Origin: Ruminococcus sp.
GTDB taxonomy: Bacteria > Bacillota > Clostridia > Oscillospirales > Ruminococcaceae
NCBI GenBank assembly: GCA_017543335.1
Contig: JAFYGE010000062.1
Location: 1 to 49,627 of the forward strand
Reading direction: 5' to 3'
DNA: 49,627 nucleotides
In this document: positions 15,338 to 23,315 of the stretch, piece after piece
Numbering within the stretch: the stretch's first letter is position 1
How the letters are laid out: each line of letters begins with the position of its first letter
Translations under genes and position numbers: made by a program
The notes under the pieces: generated by a model
Told to the model about the DNA's origin: nothing
Database searches by the model: none
Seen by the model: the letters and a program-made list of their open reading frames with translations, nothing else

Positions 15338-16423
15338 TTACATCATACCGAATAAATATGATAAACCAAGGAGTACAGCTGTACTTATTGCAGCAGTTGC
15401 ACAGAAATATTTAATGGCAGTGTTTTTATCAGCCGGAAGATTTCCGACCATTCTGCCTGTCTGACCATTCATGGCAAATGTATATTTATTGCCTTGCCAT
15501 GTTGTGTTGAGTATCCATACAGGGTAGAGTACATATTTTACCTTGCCATTTTGCAGATTAATATTTTCAACTTCCGTATTGACCGTGTCATAGTTTTTTA
15601 CTGTCTGTCGGAAAGTTTCTGAAACGCTTTTTTTCATTCTGTCGTTGGCTCTTGGAAGGCTGTCTTTATCGGAAACGTCGTATTTATCTGCAAGATATCC
15701 GGAAAGATATGCTGTTTTGAACTCCACAGCGTCCTTGAAATCGAAAGGCTCGATAGACTCCATAAGGTCATCAGGCATTTTTGACGAGCCGTCGACAGGC
15801 ACGTTTTCAAAAGAGAGACTTCCTGCTCTTGCAACTGAATAGTAGCTTGATTCTACATAGTTATAAGAGCTGTCGCTCCATCTTTTTTTCTTTATAGCTT
15901 TGTAACGCATACTCGCATCTGCATCGGCATCAAAAAGCCATACCGGGACGTAAACTCCCTTTATTTCATCGATATGGTTTTCCTCACGGAAAACTTTAGG
16001 AAGGAGTTTTTTGCCGTCAAGGTGCTTATTATATGCGTTTTTAGCGGCTTTTTTGTCGAGCTTGAATGGAATTATGTAATCCGGTTTCAGATCGCCGGAA
16101 AAAGTTCCGGACATTACGATAGGAGCGTCGCAATAAGGGCAGCTCGAAGCACCTGTAGTAGCGTCAGCGATGATCTCGGCACCGCATGACTGACAGTGGT
16201 AAACGTTCATACCGTTAGTCTCGCCGGAAGCCCATTCTCCGCCGGCAGAAGCTTCAAGCTGACCATTTGCGGCGGATGCTGCTGCGAGTTCTTCGTTATA
16301 CTTCTGGACAGTTTCTACATCAAATTCAGATTCACAAAACGGACACTTCATATTTTGAGTCCCGCTGTTAAATTCAAGCTTTCCAGCACAGCATGGGCAT
16401 TTGTATTCAATTAATTCAGACAT
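15338..16423 (-). CDS. TFIIB-type zinc-ribbon membrane protein (YdjG-like)
   Basis: 361 residues. Two zinc ribbons open the protein: CPCCAGKLEFNSGTQNMKC then CQSCGAEIIADATTGASSC with CPYC. The central domain (KPDYIIPFKLDKKAAKNAYN) and later KYVLYPVWILNTTWQGNKYT are typical of the YdjG-like family, whose members have a C-terminal membrane helix (here IKYFCATAAISTAVLLGLSYLFGMM). In Bacillus, YdjG with YdjH anchors the PspA-like protein at the membrane together with the SPFH protein YdjI. AAGGGGTGAAA precedes the ATG. It is downstream of the SPFH gene across a hairpin that could attenuate transcription. Confidence 0.8.
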   Translation of the reverse strand: MSELIEYKCPCCAGKLEFNSGTQNMKCPFCESEFDVETVQKYNEELAAASAANGQLEASAGGEWASGETNGMNVYHCQSCGAEIIADATTGASSCPYCDAPIVMSGTFSGDLKPDYIIPFKLDKKAAKNAYNKHLDGKKLLPKVFREENHIDEIKGVYVPVWLFDADADASMRYKAIKKKRWSDSSYNYVESSYYSVARAGSLSFENVPVDGSSKMPDDLMESIEPFDFKDAVEFKTAYLSGYLADKYDVSDKDSLPRANDRMKKSVSETFRQTVKNYDTVNTEVENINLQNGKVKYVLYPVWILNTTWQGNKYTFAMNGQTGRMVGNLPADKNTAIKYFCATAAISTAVLLGLSYLFGMM

Positions 16424-16446
16424 ATTTTCACCCCTTGTGAAATATA

Positions 16447-16487
16447 TAAAATTCGGTGCAGCTTCATCAGCCGACGAGCTGCACCGA
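16447..16487 (-). terminator. Terminator or attenuator between SPFH and zinc-ribbon genes
   Basis: On the minus strand an 11-bp perfect stem (TCGGTGCAGCT / AGCTGCACCGA) with a 13-base loop is followed by ATTTTATATATT. It lies just after the SPFH gene stop and before the next ribosome site, so read-through would set the ratio of the two gene products. Confidence 0.7.
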
Positions 16488-16498
16488 TATGAAAGTAA

Positions 16499-17932
16499 TT
16501 ACTTCACAATATCAGAATCATCAAAAGGATCTCCGCACTCAGCACAGAACTTAGGAGGATTAAATGGATCCTCAGGTTCCCAACCGCACTTATCGCAGCG
16601 ATAGAGAGGAGCTCCTGCCGGCTTTGGTTTACCGCACTCAGCACAGAATTTACCCTTATTTATAGCACCGCATGAGCAAGCCCAACCTTCCGGAGCTGCA
16701 TCAGCAGGCTTTGGTTTGCCGCAGTTATTACAGAACTTACCTGTATTATCTGCTCCGCACTGACACTTCCAGCTGTTAGCAGGTGCTGGCTTAGGCTTAC
16801 CGCAGTTATTGCAGAATTTACCAGTGTTAGCAGTGCCGCACTCACAGTTCCAGCTTCCAGCTGTTGCAGCTGAAGCAGGATTTCCGGCAGCATTCGGAGA
16901 TGTTGTAGCACCAACAGCTCCCTGCTGAGCTCCCATATTAAAGAGACCCTGAGCATTCATTCCGCCCATCTGATTTGCCATACCCATTCCGAATAATCCC
17001 ATAGCAGCACCATTCGGATTGTTTGCAGCGTTCTGCATAGCCTGTGCCTGAGCTTCAACAAGAGTAGCAGCGGCATTAGTTGGATTTGTATTCCAAGCTC
17101 TGTCTTCAAATTCCTGAATACGCTTAGTATCTTCAGCGGAGATAGTAGCTGAATTGATAGCGACCTTTTCAAGCTGAAGACCTCTTCTGTCTTTCCAGTC
17201 AGAAGTAAGCTCAGTCTCTATAGCGTCCTTAACTTCTCTCTGTCTTCCGGGGAGTTCGTCGTATCTTATACCGCTTGCAGAGATCTTAGCGAAAGCAGGC
17301 TGGAGTGAATCAAGGAATTCACTCTTGAGCTGTCCGTCAAGCTCAGAACGAGAGTAGCTGGAAGATACGTTTCCGCAGACATTTGCGTAGAAAAGTACAG
17401 GGTCTGCAATCTTATATGAATAGATACCATTGCAGCGAACGCCTACAGTAAAGCTTCTGTTAAGGTCCTGATATGTAACTCTGAACGGGACAGGATTCTG
17501 TGTACCGAACTTGTTATCGAGGAGTTCCTTCATGTTGAAGTAATAGATCCTCTGATCCTTAGCAGCGTCGCCGCCGTGCTTGATACGATCCCACATTTCC
17601 TTAAATGTGTTCTTTAATCCTGCACCGAAAGTGCTGGAGAAAAGGCTTGGTGAAGTACCGGTGTCATATTTATATATACCTGGCTCAGTAGCGATCTCAG
17701 TAACAACGCCCTGATCGACCATGATCATTGCCTGTCCCTCGTGAACCACGATACTGCTTCCGTCAGAAATAACATTTTCGTTACCCTTTTTATTTGATGA
17801 ATGTTTTCCGAGTTGTTTTTTTCCTCTTACTACGATAACATCAGCCGGAATAGAATCACAAACAAAGAATTCCTCCCATGTATCTGCAAGTGTAGTAGCT
17901 GCTCCGACAAGTGCTGCTCTTATAAGACCCAT
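16499..17932 (-). CDS. SPFH-domain protein with four C-terminal zinc ribbons (YdjI-like)
   Basis: 477 residues. The N-terminal region (VVRGKKQLGKHSSNKKGNEN, then EGQAMIMVDQGVV and FRVTYQDLNRSFTVGVRCNG) matches the YdjI/virion-core-like SPFH group that assembles on membranes and can recruit PspA-like proteins. A Gln/Ala/Met-rich linker (about 285-355) precedes four CxC...CxxC ribbons in tandem from residue 360 (WNCECGTANTGKFCNNC, WKCQCGADNTGKFCNNC, WACSCGAINKGKFCAEC and a variant fourth ending CAECGDPF). Start codon ATG with AAAGGAG 9 bases upstream. Signature repeats at the C-terminus suggest metal-dependent or partner binding. First gene of a three-gene operon. Confidence 0.88.
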   Translation of the reverse strand: MGLIRAALVGAATTLADTWEEFFVCDSIPADVIVVRGKKQLGKHSSNKKGNENVISDGSSIVVHEGQAMIMVDQGVVTEIATEPGIYKYDTGTSPSLFSSTFGAGLKNTFKEMWDRIKHGGDAAKDQRIYYFNMKELLDNKFGTQNPVPFRVTYQDLNRSFTVGVRCNGIYSYKIADPVLFYANVCGNVSSSYSRSELDGQLKSEFLDSLQPAFAKISASGIRYDELPGRQREVKDAIETELTSDWKDRRGLQLEKVAINSATISAEDTKRIQEFEDRAWNTNPTNAAATLVEAQAQAMQNAANNPNGAAMGLFGMGMANQMGGMNAQGLFNMGAQQGAVGATTSPNAAGNPASAATAGSWNCECGTANTGKFCNNCGKPKPAPANSWKCQCGADNTGKFCNNCGKPKPADAAPEGWACSCGAINKGKFCAECGKPKPAGAPLYRCDKCGWEPEDPFNPPKFCAECGDPFDDSDIVK

Positions 17933-18121
17933 AACTAAGACTCCTTTCGGGATTATCCCTATAAAATGTAATTATCTGGAAATATTTTCCATGATATTAT
18001 GCCGGTTCCCCACCGACACAATGTAATTATAACATATTTCGATAAAAAATGCATTACTTTTTCGGCATTTTTTATTCTTTTACAAATATTTTTTTGTTTT
18101 AACAATATTGAGCGTGTTGAA

Positions 18122-18463
18122 TTATTCCCATTCTTTCCATATTTCAGGGCAATAGCCTATGGTTGCTTTTTTGCCGTTGCGGACTATAGGAGTTGCGATT
18201 ATCTGAGGATTTTCGATAATTTTTTCTTCCTTATCGGATTCAGTAAGGTAATTCAGCAAAGTCAGCAGTTCCTTATCCTTAGCTTTTTCGTTTATCAGCT
18301 TATCACAGCCTCCGACAGCTTGCTTCACGCTGTTAAACTCACCTTTGCTCATGCCTTTTTCTTTCATATCGATAAACTGATACTTGACTCCACGTTCCTT
18401 GAAGTATCTCTCTGCTTTTTTTGTATCAAAGCACTTCTTAGTACCAAATATCTGTATATTCAT
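18122..18463 (-). CDS. ArsC/Spx-family thioredoxin-fold protein
   Basis: 113 residues of the ArsC superfamily: FGTKKCFDTKKAERYFKERG matches the redox/active-site loop with a single Cys at the N-terminus, and ATPIVRNGKKATIGY matches the strand that holds the conserved Arg. No CX5R phosphatase motif or CxxC of Spx is present, so arsenate reduction is possible but unproven; related proteins are stress regulators that bind RNA polymerase. The ATG overlaps the TGA of the upstream GH3 gene (ATGA), so translation is coupled. No terminator is obvious after the stop. Confidence 0.8.
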   Translation of the reverse strand: MNIQIFGTKKCFDTKKAERYFKERGVKYQFIDMKEKGMSKGEFNSVKQAVGGCDKLINEKAKDKELLTLLNYLTESDKEEKIIENPQIIATPIVRNGKKATIGYCPEIWKEWE

Positions 18464-21243
18464 CAGTTTTCCTCCTGTAAGAAGGCAATGTCAATATTAT
18501 CAACAGCTTTATCGAGCTCAAATTTTATTTTATGCAGTTCAAGACCGTTCTGAGCGAAATATAGCCTTACAGCAGTGAAATGCGAGAAGATAGGAGCTCT
18601 CTTTGTTATTCCGACAGCTTCACCGTTTGTACCGTTCCATGTGTAAGTACCGGAAGCAGTTCCCATGAGGAAGAGTGTTACCGGTATCTGTGCGAGTTCG
18701 CTTGCATCAGAAGATGCTTCTATCTCGACATTGTACCAACCCGGTTTATTTACTTTCAGAGCAAAGCTGTAATTTTTGCCGATTTCACTTTTTACTCCGG
18801 AGAGGTCTAATTCAAGATTTCCGTCGAGGTCGTACCATGTAACATCATTGTCGTTATTTTCATCTTCCTCCGGACGGTTTATGACTTCGATCTCATCAGC
18901 GTCACCTATAAGACGCTTCATAGCTCTTGTTCTCAGAAGGAAGCTGAGTATATTTGAAGCATTTCTCTGTAATTCGGCACGGGTTAGGGTACCCGCTTCA
19001 AGCTCGGCAGCCAAAGTATCCTCATGTTCTGCACAATCGGCACATACCATATAAATATCGTTCTGAGCCTTTGCCATAGCCGCAAAGTGGTTTCTGTCCG
19101 GCTTTCCGCCACGCTCACTGATATTTGCCCACCAGTCGGTCATAACGATTCCGACGAAGTTCCAGTTTTCTCTCAATATTGTTGTACAGAGGTCGAAATT
19201 ACCGGCTGTCCAGAGTCCGTTTACGGAGCCGTAGGTTGTCATTACAGAGTGAGCGTTACCGTCTCTTATTGCAATTTCAAAGCCTTTAAGGTAAATTTCC
19301 CTCAATGCTCTTTCGGATATAACTGCATCAACAAAATGACGGTTAGTCTCCTGATTATTTCCGCAGAAGTGTTTCAAGGTGCCTGTAACACCGTTTTTAT
19401 GGAGACCTCTTATTTCGGCAGCAGCCATACTTCCTGTGAGGTACGGGTCTTCAGAGAAATACTCGAAGTTGCGTCCGTTGAGAGGGTGTCTGTGGATATT
19501 CATTCCCGGACCAAGCAGGCAGTCGACATTATTTGCAGCCATTTCAAGTCCGACGAATTCAAAAAGTTCACTTACAAGCTCTTTATTGAAAGTTGAAGCT
19601 ATCATTGTACCATTTGGCAGACTGAAAGCTTTAGTGCCGCAGTCAAGTCTCATACCGGAAGGACCGTCTGAGCAGCAGGCAGCAGGTATACCGTACTCCA
19701 CAAGCTTATCAGTAACTCCGCCGAAAGCAGAAGCAGTACCTGCTGTTACTCTCGGACTTCCCATACCTTCACCTCTGACTATACTCATAAGTTCCTCATC
19801 AGAGAGCTGTGCGAGAAATTCACGCATATTATTCTTGCGTTTGTAAACGTCTGTGAATTTTATTCCTTTGTCTCCGGTAAAAGGTATAGCCTTCGGAATT
19901 TTGAATTCACGGCGGCGTTTTTCGTCAACTTCACTGAGCGGTACATTCTCCATAACAGGAATGATGTCATCGCCGTCTTCAACAGCCTTTATCCTCTCGT
20001 ACTCAAGAACAGGAGCCATACACTGTATGCAGCGTTTATAGAGTGAAGTCTGAGGCTGTTTTACTGAGAATCCGGAAGTGGCACTTCTGACATCACTTCC
20101 GACATAGAAAATGTCATTGCCAGCACAGTTTATCCAGCTATGAGCAAAACCTGATGCTCCGGAGTCGTCAAACGACATTATATCCGCAAGATTTATAACT
20201 ATCTCTAACGACTGTGTCTCGCCCGGTTCAAGCTCCTTAGTCTTTTCAAATCCGCAAAGCACTCTTGAAGGTGTACCTATCTTGCCGTTAGGAGTATTCA
20301 CATAGACCTGAACAACTTCCTTACCTTTGTATGAACCTGTATTTGTAACATTTACCATTATTGTAACGCTTTTTCCGTCACCTACAGTACGATATGGTTC
20401 TATTTCAAAAGTGGTGTATGAAAGTCCGAATCCGAAAGGATAGCGAACTTTATCCTTAGCAAAAGTCTCGAACCAGCGGTAGCCTACATAAATATCTTCA
20501 ACATAGAAATTACGCTCTTTATTGCCAAAATACTTTGCTGAAGGGTAGTCTGAGATATTATATGCAATTGTGTCCGGAAGCTTACCTGAAGGGGAAACTT
20601 CGCCTGTAAGTACAGCAGCTGTACCTGTTCCGCCGGTCATACCGCCCTGCCATACATAGAGTACTGAGTCAGGGGAGTATTTATCAACAAAGCTCATGTC
20701 GATTATACCGCCGACATTGAGCAGTACTATCATTTTACCGAAGTTTTTGCGTACCTTTTCAAGCATATCGCATTCAACCGCTGTCAGAAGATATGAGCCT
20801 TCTTCCTCACGGGCATCCATTTCTTCTCCGGCAGTTCTGCCGATGATGACTATTGCTGTATCTCCGGCTTCGGCAGCTTTTTTTACAGTTTCATCGTCAA
20901 GAGGCATTTCCTTCTGTGACCAAGGTTCGCAGCCCCAGCCTGTACCGAGGTCATAAGGATTTTCCTCGTCCCATTTTTTATATACATCAAGTAGTTCTTC
21001 ATTTAATTTAGCACCTGCTTCTTTAAGTCCGTCGATGATATTAGTAACTTTTGATACGTTTACCATACCGCCTGAACCTGTACCGCTCTTATAATAATGG
21101 AGCTGAATGCGTCCGAAAACGGATATTGTATCATCTTTATTCAAAGGCAAAGCATTATTGTCATTTTTAAGCATTACTATACCTTCAGCAACTGTTCTTG
21201 CAGCAGCTTCGAGGTATTGTTTCCAATCAAGTGTTTTTTTCAT
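18463..21243 (-). CDS. Family 3 glycoside hydrolase with permuted domain order
   Basis: 926-residue beta-glucosidase/beta-xylosidase-type enzyme without a signal peptide, so probably acting on cello-oligosaccharides in the cytoplasm. The (alpha/beta)6 sandwich comes first (GIVMLKNDNNALPL, VLYVWQGGMTGGTGTAAVLTGE), then a fibronectin-III-like segment (residues about 280-360), and only then the TIM barrel (SDGPSGMRLDCGTKAFSLPN, GTLKHFCGNNQE, nucleophile Asp in IVMTDWWA). A beta-rich C-terminal extension follows. The reversed order is known for Ruminococcus albus and Butyrivibrio enzymes. GGAGG lies 8 bases upstream, and its stop overlaps the ArsC-like start. Confidence 0.93.
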   Translation of the reverse strand: MKKTLDWKQYLEAAARTVAEGIVMLKNDNNALPLNKDDTISVFGRIQLHYYKSGTGSGGMVNVSKVTNIIDGLKEAGAKLNEELLDVYKKWDEENPYDLGTGWGCEPWSQKEMPLDDETVKKAAEAGDTAIVIIGRTAGEEMDAREEEGSYLLTAVECDMLEKVRKNFGKMIVLLNVGGIIDMSFVDKYSPDSVLYVWQGGMTGGTGTAAVLTGEVSPSGKLPDTIAYNISDYPSAKYFGNKERNFYVEDIYVGYRWFETFAKDKVRYPFGFGLSYTTFEIEPYRTVGDGKSVTIMVNVTNTGSYKGKEVVQVYVNTPNGKIGTPSRVLCGFEKTKELEPGETQSLEIVINLADIMSFDDSGASGFAHSWINCAGNDIFYVGSDVRSATSGFSVKQPQTSLYKRCIQCMAPVLEYERIKAVEDGDDIIPVMENVPLSEVDEKRRREFKIPKAIPFTGDKGIKFTDVYKRKNNMREFLAQLSDEELMSIVRGEGMGSPRVTAGTASAFGGVTDKLVEYGIPAACCSDGPSGMRLDCGTKAFSLPNGTMIASTFNKELVSELFEFVGLEMAANNVDCLLGPGMNIHRHPLNGRNFEYFSEDPYLTGSMAAAEIRGLHKNGVTGTLKHFCGNNQETNRHFVDAVISERALREIYLKGFEIAIRDGNAHSVMTTYGSVNGLWTAGNFDLCTTILRENWNFVGIVMTDWWANISERGGKPDRNHFAAMAKAQNDIYMVCADCAEHEDTLAAELEAGTLTRAELQRNASNILSFLLRTRAMKRLIGDADEIEVINRPEEDENNDNDVTWYDLDGNLELDLSGVKSEIGKNYSFALKVNKPGWYNVEIEASSDASELAQIPVTLFLMGTASGTYTWNGTNGEAVGITKRAPIFSHFTAVRLYFAQNGLELHKIKFELDKAVDNIDIAFLQEEN

Positions 21244-21274
21244 GAGGGTTCCTCCAATTCGGTTATATATTCTT

Positions 21275-21302
21275 ATTATACCAAATTTTGAAATTTTTGC
21301 AA
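21275..21302 (-). promoter_or_regulatory. Sigma-A promoter of the GH3 gene
   Basis: On the minus strand TTGCAA (21297-21302), 16-bp spacer, TATAAT (complement 21275-21280), about 30 bp upstream of the start codon. Confidence 0.65.
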
Positions 21303-21364
21303 GTCTTTTTTATTAGTTTTCATGGATTATATTTTAATTTTAGTATTTTGTAACACTTTTTAAT

Positions 21365-21412
21365 AATAAAAACAAATGACCTCCTACGGTTGTAATAAAA
21401 CCGCAGAAGGTC
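21365..21412 (-). terminator. Terminator of the TROVE-like VWA gene
   Basis: On the minus strand GACCTTCTGCGGTT pairs with AACCGTAGGAGGTC (14 bp, two G-U pairs) with a 7-base loop, followed by ATTTGTTTTTATTATT. It lies 6 bp after the stop codon. Confidence 0.85.
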
Positions 21413-21417
21413 GTATT

Positions 21418-22890
21418 TTATGCCGCAGTTACGGCAGCATATCTCTCCGAGGAGAGTATTTTGTTCATAACAGTCTCAGGCGAGCATTCTCCGCCTATGA
21501 CCATATCAAATATCGCAGGTGAGTATCCGGAAACAAGTGCTGCACCAGTCTCTGAACGTGTAACGGGCACTGCATCACAGCGTGCGTTCACATTCCAGAA
21601 AATGATCTCAGGCATTATGTATCCGTAATTGTGGTAAAGCTTTTTCATTGCCTTGAACAGTACTTCGTTGTTTCCGCCGATTATACAGCTGTCAAACTGC
21701 ATATCAGAGATTATGTAGAGCTTTGCCGGCATATCACTTGCTGCAACGTTGTTTTTTACTGCGGTCTTTAATATGAGCTTGAAAACTGCCTCTAAATTGG
21801 TATTTGCTATTTCGTTGAATGAACGGCAGTATGTCACCTTTTCGACGATATTGCTGCCCTTTATCTCAACAAGACGAGGAGTTTCAGAGAATGTGATGAA
21901 GTGATTTGCAAATGCACCTTTGTTGTGTTCAGCAAAGTATATACCAAGTGATAATGCTGCATCTATAGGACGTATAGTTCCGCAGCCGCAGGTCATTGAA
22001 CCCGAACCGTCGATAACTGCAATTGCATTTTCACGCTTTGCAGCAGTCAGGTCAGGCAGAGACTTCCATGCAGCGTCAAGGGACATATTCTCCTCACGAG
22101 TTACGATACCAGCCATAGCTGCACGTACTATCTCGTATGGATACAATCTGTCAGCATTCATTTTAGTCTCACCGCTGTGAACTCTGTTCAGGTAGTCTAT
22201 ATAACGCTCGTTATCGTTGCGGATGAAAGCGTTGCGGTACTTGAACATTGCACATGAAGGCTGCACCTCATATCTGAAAGTGTAGTCACGCTCACGAAGG
22301 CGGTTCTCGATTATGTCGGTGTATCTGCGGAGTGCTGACAGAGTTTTTCTGTATTCACGCTCGCTCATACCGATCAAAGCTGCGATGCGTCTGCCCATAT
22401 TTCTTGTCTCTTTTGAAGAAGCATTGACTGACGGCAGCCACTTTGCAAGCAATGAAGCAGGCTCTTTTGCATACATAGCTGCAATATCCGTGTGGAGCTG
22501 TGCGGTTATAACTCTAATTGCCTCGTCTTCTATTGGCGTTCCGAGCAATACGCACAAGTCGTCGAATCGTCCGTACTCAGCGAAAAGGGAAACATTTCTC
22601 TTTACAGCCTCAGGAGCTATCTTAACGAGTGCAGATATTGCTATGCGGAAGAAGCGTCTTTCACCAAGACCGCCTCTTGCGTCACGGGCAAAGAAAACTA
22701 TCTTCATAGTCTTGTCGGGATCCTCAGCGTATGCACGGGTAACAGTATCTGCTATCTCTTCGGCTGTGGAGTTTCTCATCGCACCAGCCTTGAAGAACAT
22801 ATCCAGACAGAATGACTCTGCTGAACGGTAAGCCACACCGCCGTTTTCAGTATATGTTAAGTTGGATTCTTTCTTTAAAAAGTTAAGCAT
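21418..22890 (-). CDS. DUF2828 / TROVE-like VWA protein (Ro60-like)
   Basis: 490 residues. The helical N-terminal region (LTYTENGGVAYRSAESF, then KIVFFARDARGGLGERRFFR and AEYGRFDDL) matches the DUF2828 family, whose HEAT-like fold is related to the TROVE module of Ro60/Rsr. A C-terminal von Willebrand A domain follows, with a complete MIDAS start (AVIDGSGSMTCG, D294-S296-S298). Ro60-type proteins bind misfolded RNA and Y RNAs. That is the reason for linking it to the adjacent hairpin-rich RNA region and RtcB ligase upstream on the same strand. GAGAGG lies 9 bases from the ATG. RNA binding by this family is inference from the fold and the neighbours. Confidence 0.85.
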   Translation of the reverse strand: MLNFLKKESNLTYTENGGVAYRSAESFCLDMFFKAGAMRNSTAEEIADTVTRAYAEDPDKTMKIVFFARDARGGLGERRFFRIAISALVKIAPEAVKRNVSLFAEYGRFDDLCVLLGTPIEDEAIRVITAQLHTDIAAMYAKEPASLLAKWLPSVNASSKETRNMGRRIAALIGMSEREYRKTLSALRRYTDIIENRLRERDYTFRYEVQPSCAMFKYRNAFIRNDNERYIDYLNRVHSGETKMNADRLYPYEIVRAAMAGIVTREENMSLDAAWKSLPDLTAAKRENAIAVIDGSGSMTCGCGTIRPIDAALSLGIYFAEHNKGAFANHFITFSETPRLVEIKGSNIVEKVTYCRSFNEIANTNLEAVFKLILKTAVKNNVAASDMPAKLYIISDMQFDSCIIGGNNEVLFKAMKKLYHNYGYIMPEIIFWNVNARCDAVPVTRSETGAALVSGYSPAIFDMVIGGECSPETVMNKILSSERYAAVTAA

Positions 22891-22908
22891 AATGATTACC
22901 TCTCTTTC

Positions 22909-22989
22909 AAGTCAGCGTTTTTCCATACGTTTCCGCAGGGCAGGATTTGAACCTGCAAAATGCCAATTTCTTTATGCTGTTGCTGACTT
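22909..22989 (-). ncRNA. tRNA-mimic module with canonical T-arm
   Basis: On the minus strand GCAGG-TTCAAAT-CCTGC (22940-22956) is a perfect 5-bp T stem with the invariant 7-base T loop (TTC, A58, C61 positions all correct). It lies within a module closed by an 8-bp stem. A GG-containing loop segment (ATTGGCA) just upstream could serve as the D-loop partner. No complementary acceptor strand or anticodon arm exists, so it is not a tRNA gene. A T-arm-bearing module at the end of a Y-like RNA is the hallmark of YrlA-type RNAs. It is adjacent to the ribosome site of the TROVE-like gene. Confidence 0.7.
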
Positions 22990-23310
22990 ATGTTTCTGTA
23001 AGCTCTTCACTTCCTCGGCTCGTTTTTTCACTCAGCCCTTGTCGTTGCCAATGGTTTCTGAGTCCCCAGAACAAATGCTGTGAGAGCCGAAATTACAAGA
23101 CGCATATTTTCATGTCCATATGAAATTATCAGCTGCTGGATGCGTCTTAGTGTTTTCAGCGTAACGCCGTACAAGGCACTTATTTATCTTGACAGGATAA
23201 CGTTGATTGCTGTTTGTGCCTTAAATTATACCCCAGCGTTACGCCGGCTCGTCACTGTATGGTTTGAATGATCAGTTCAAATAAGATCCACTTTTTTGCT
23301 GTAAGTGACG
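22909..23310 (-). ncRNA. Candidate Y-like (Yrl) RNA region between rtcB and the TROVE-like gene
   Basis: About 400 bp with no supported ORF. The minus strand folds into five consecutive hairpins closed by perfect or near-perfect stems: CGTCACT/AGTGACG (23250-23310), a 13-bp stem with two G-U pairs enclosing AAGGCAC/GTGCCTT (23157-23246), AAGACGCAT/ATGCGTCTT enclosing TTTCAT/ATGAAA (23097-23148), CGGCTC/GAGCCG enclosing ACTCAG/CTGAGT (23014-23091), and AAGTCAGC/GCTGACTT enclosing a T-arm (22909-22989). Position between an RNA ligase and a Ro-like protein is that of bacterial Y RNAs. A TATAAT box at 23225-23230 without a good -35 could start a shorter transcript; otherwise the RNA would be processed from the operon mRNA. 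The exact ends are unknown. Confidence 0.7.
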
Positions 23311-23315
23311 AAATA

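Noticed and set aside
22931-22990. A complete tRNA gene at the T-arm
   Set aside because: The 3' acceptor side after the T-arm (CCTGCGG) has no complementary strand upstream and there is no anticodon arm, so I call it a mimic module rather than a tRNA.
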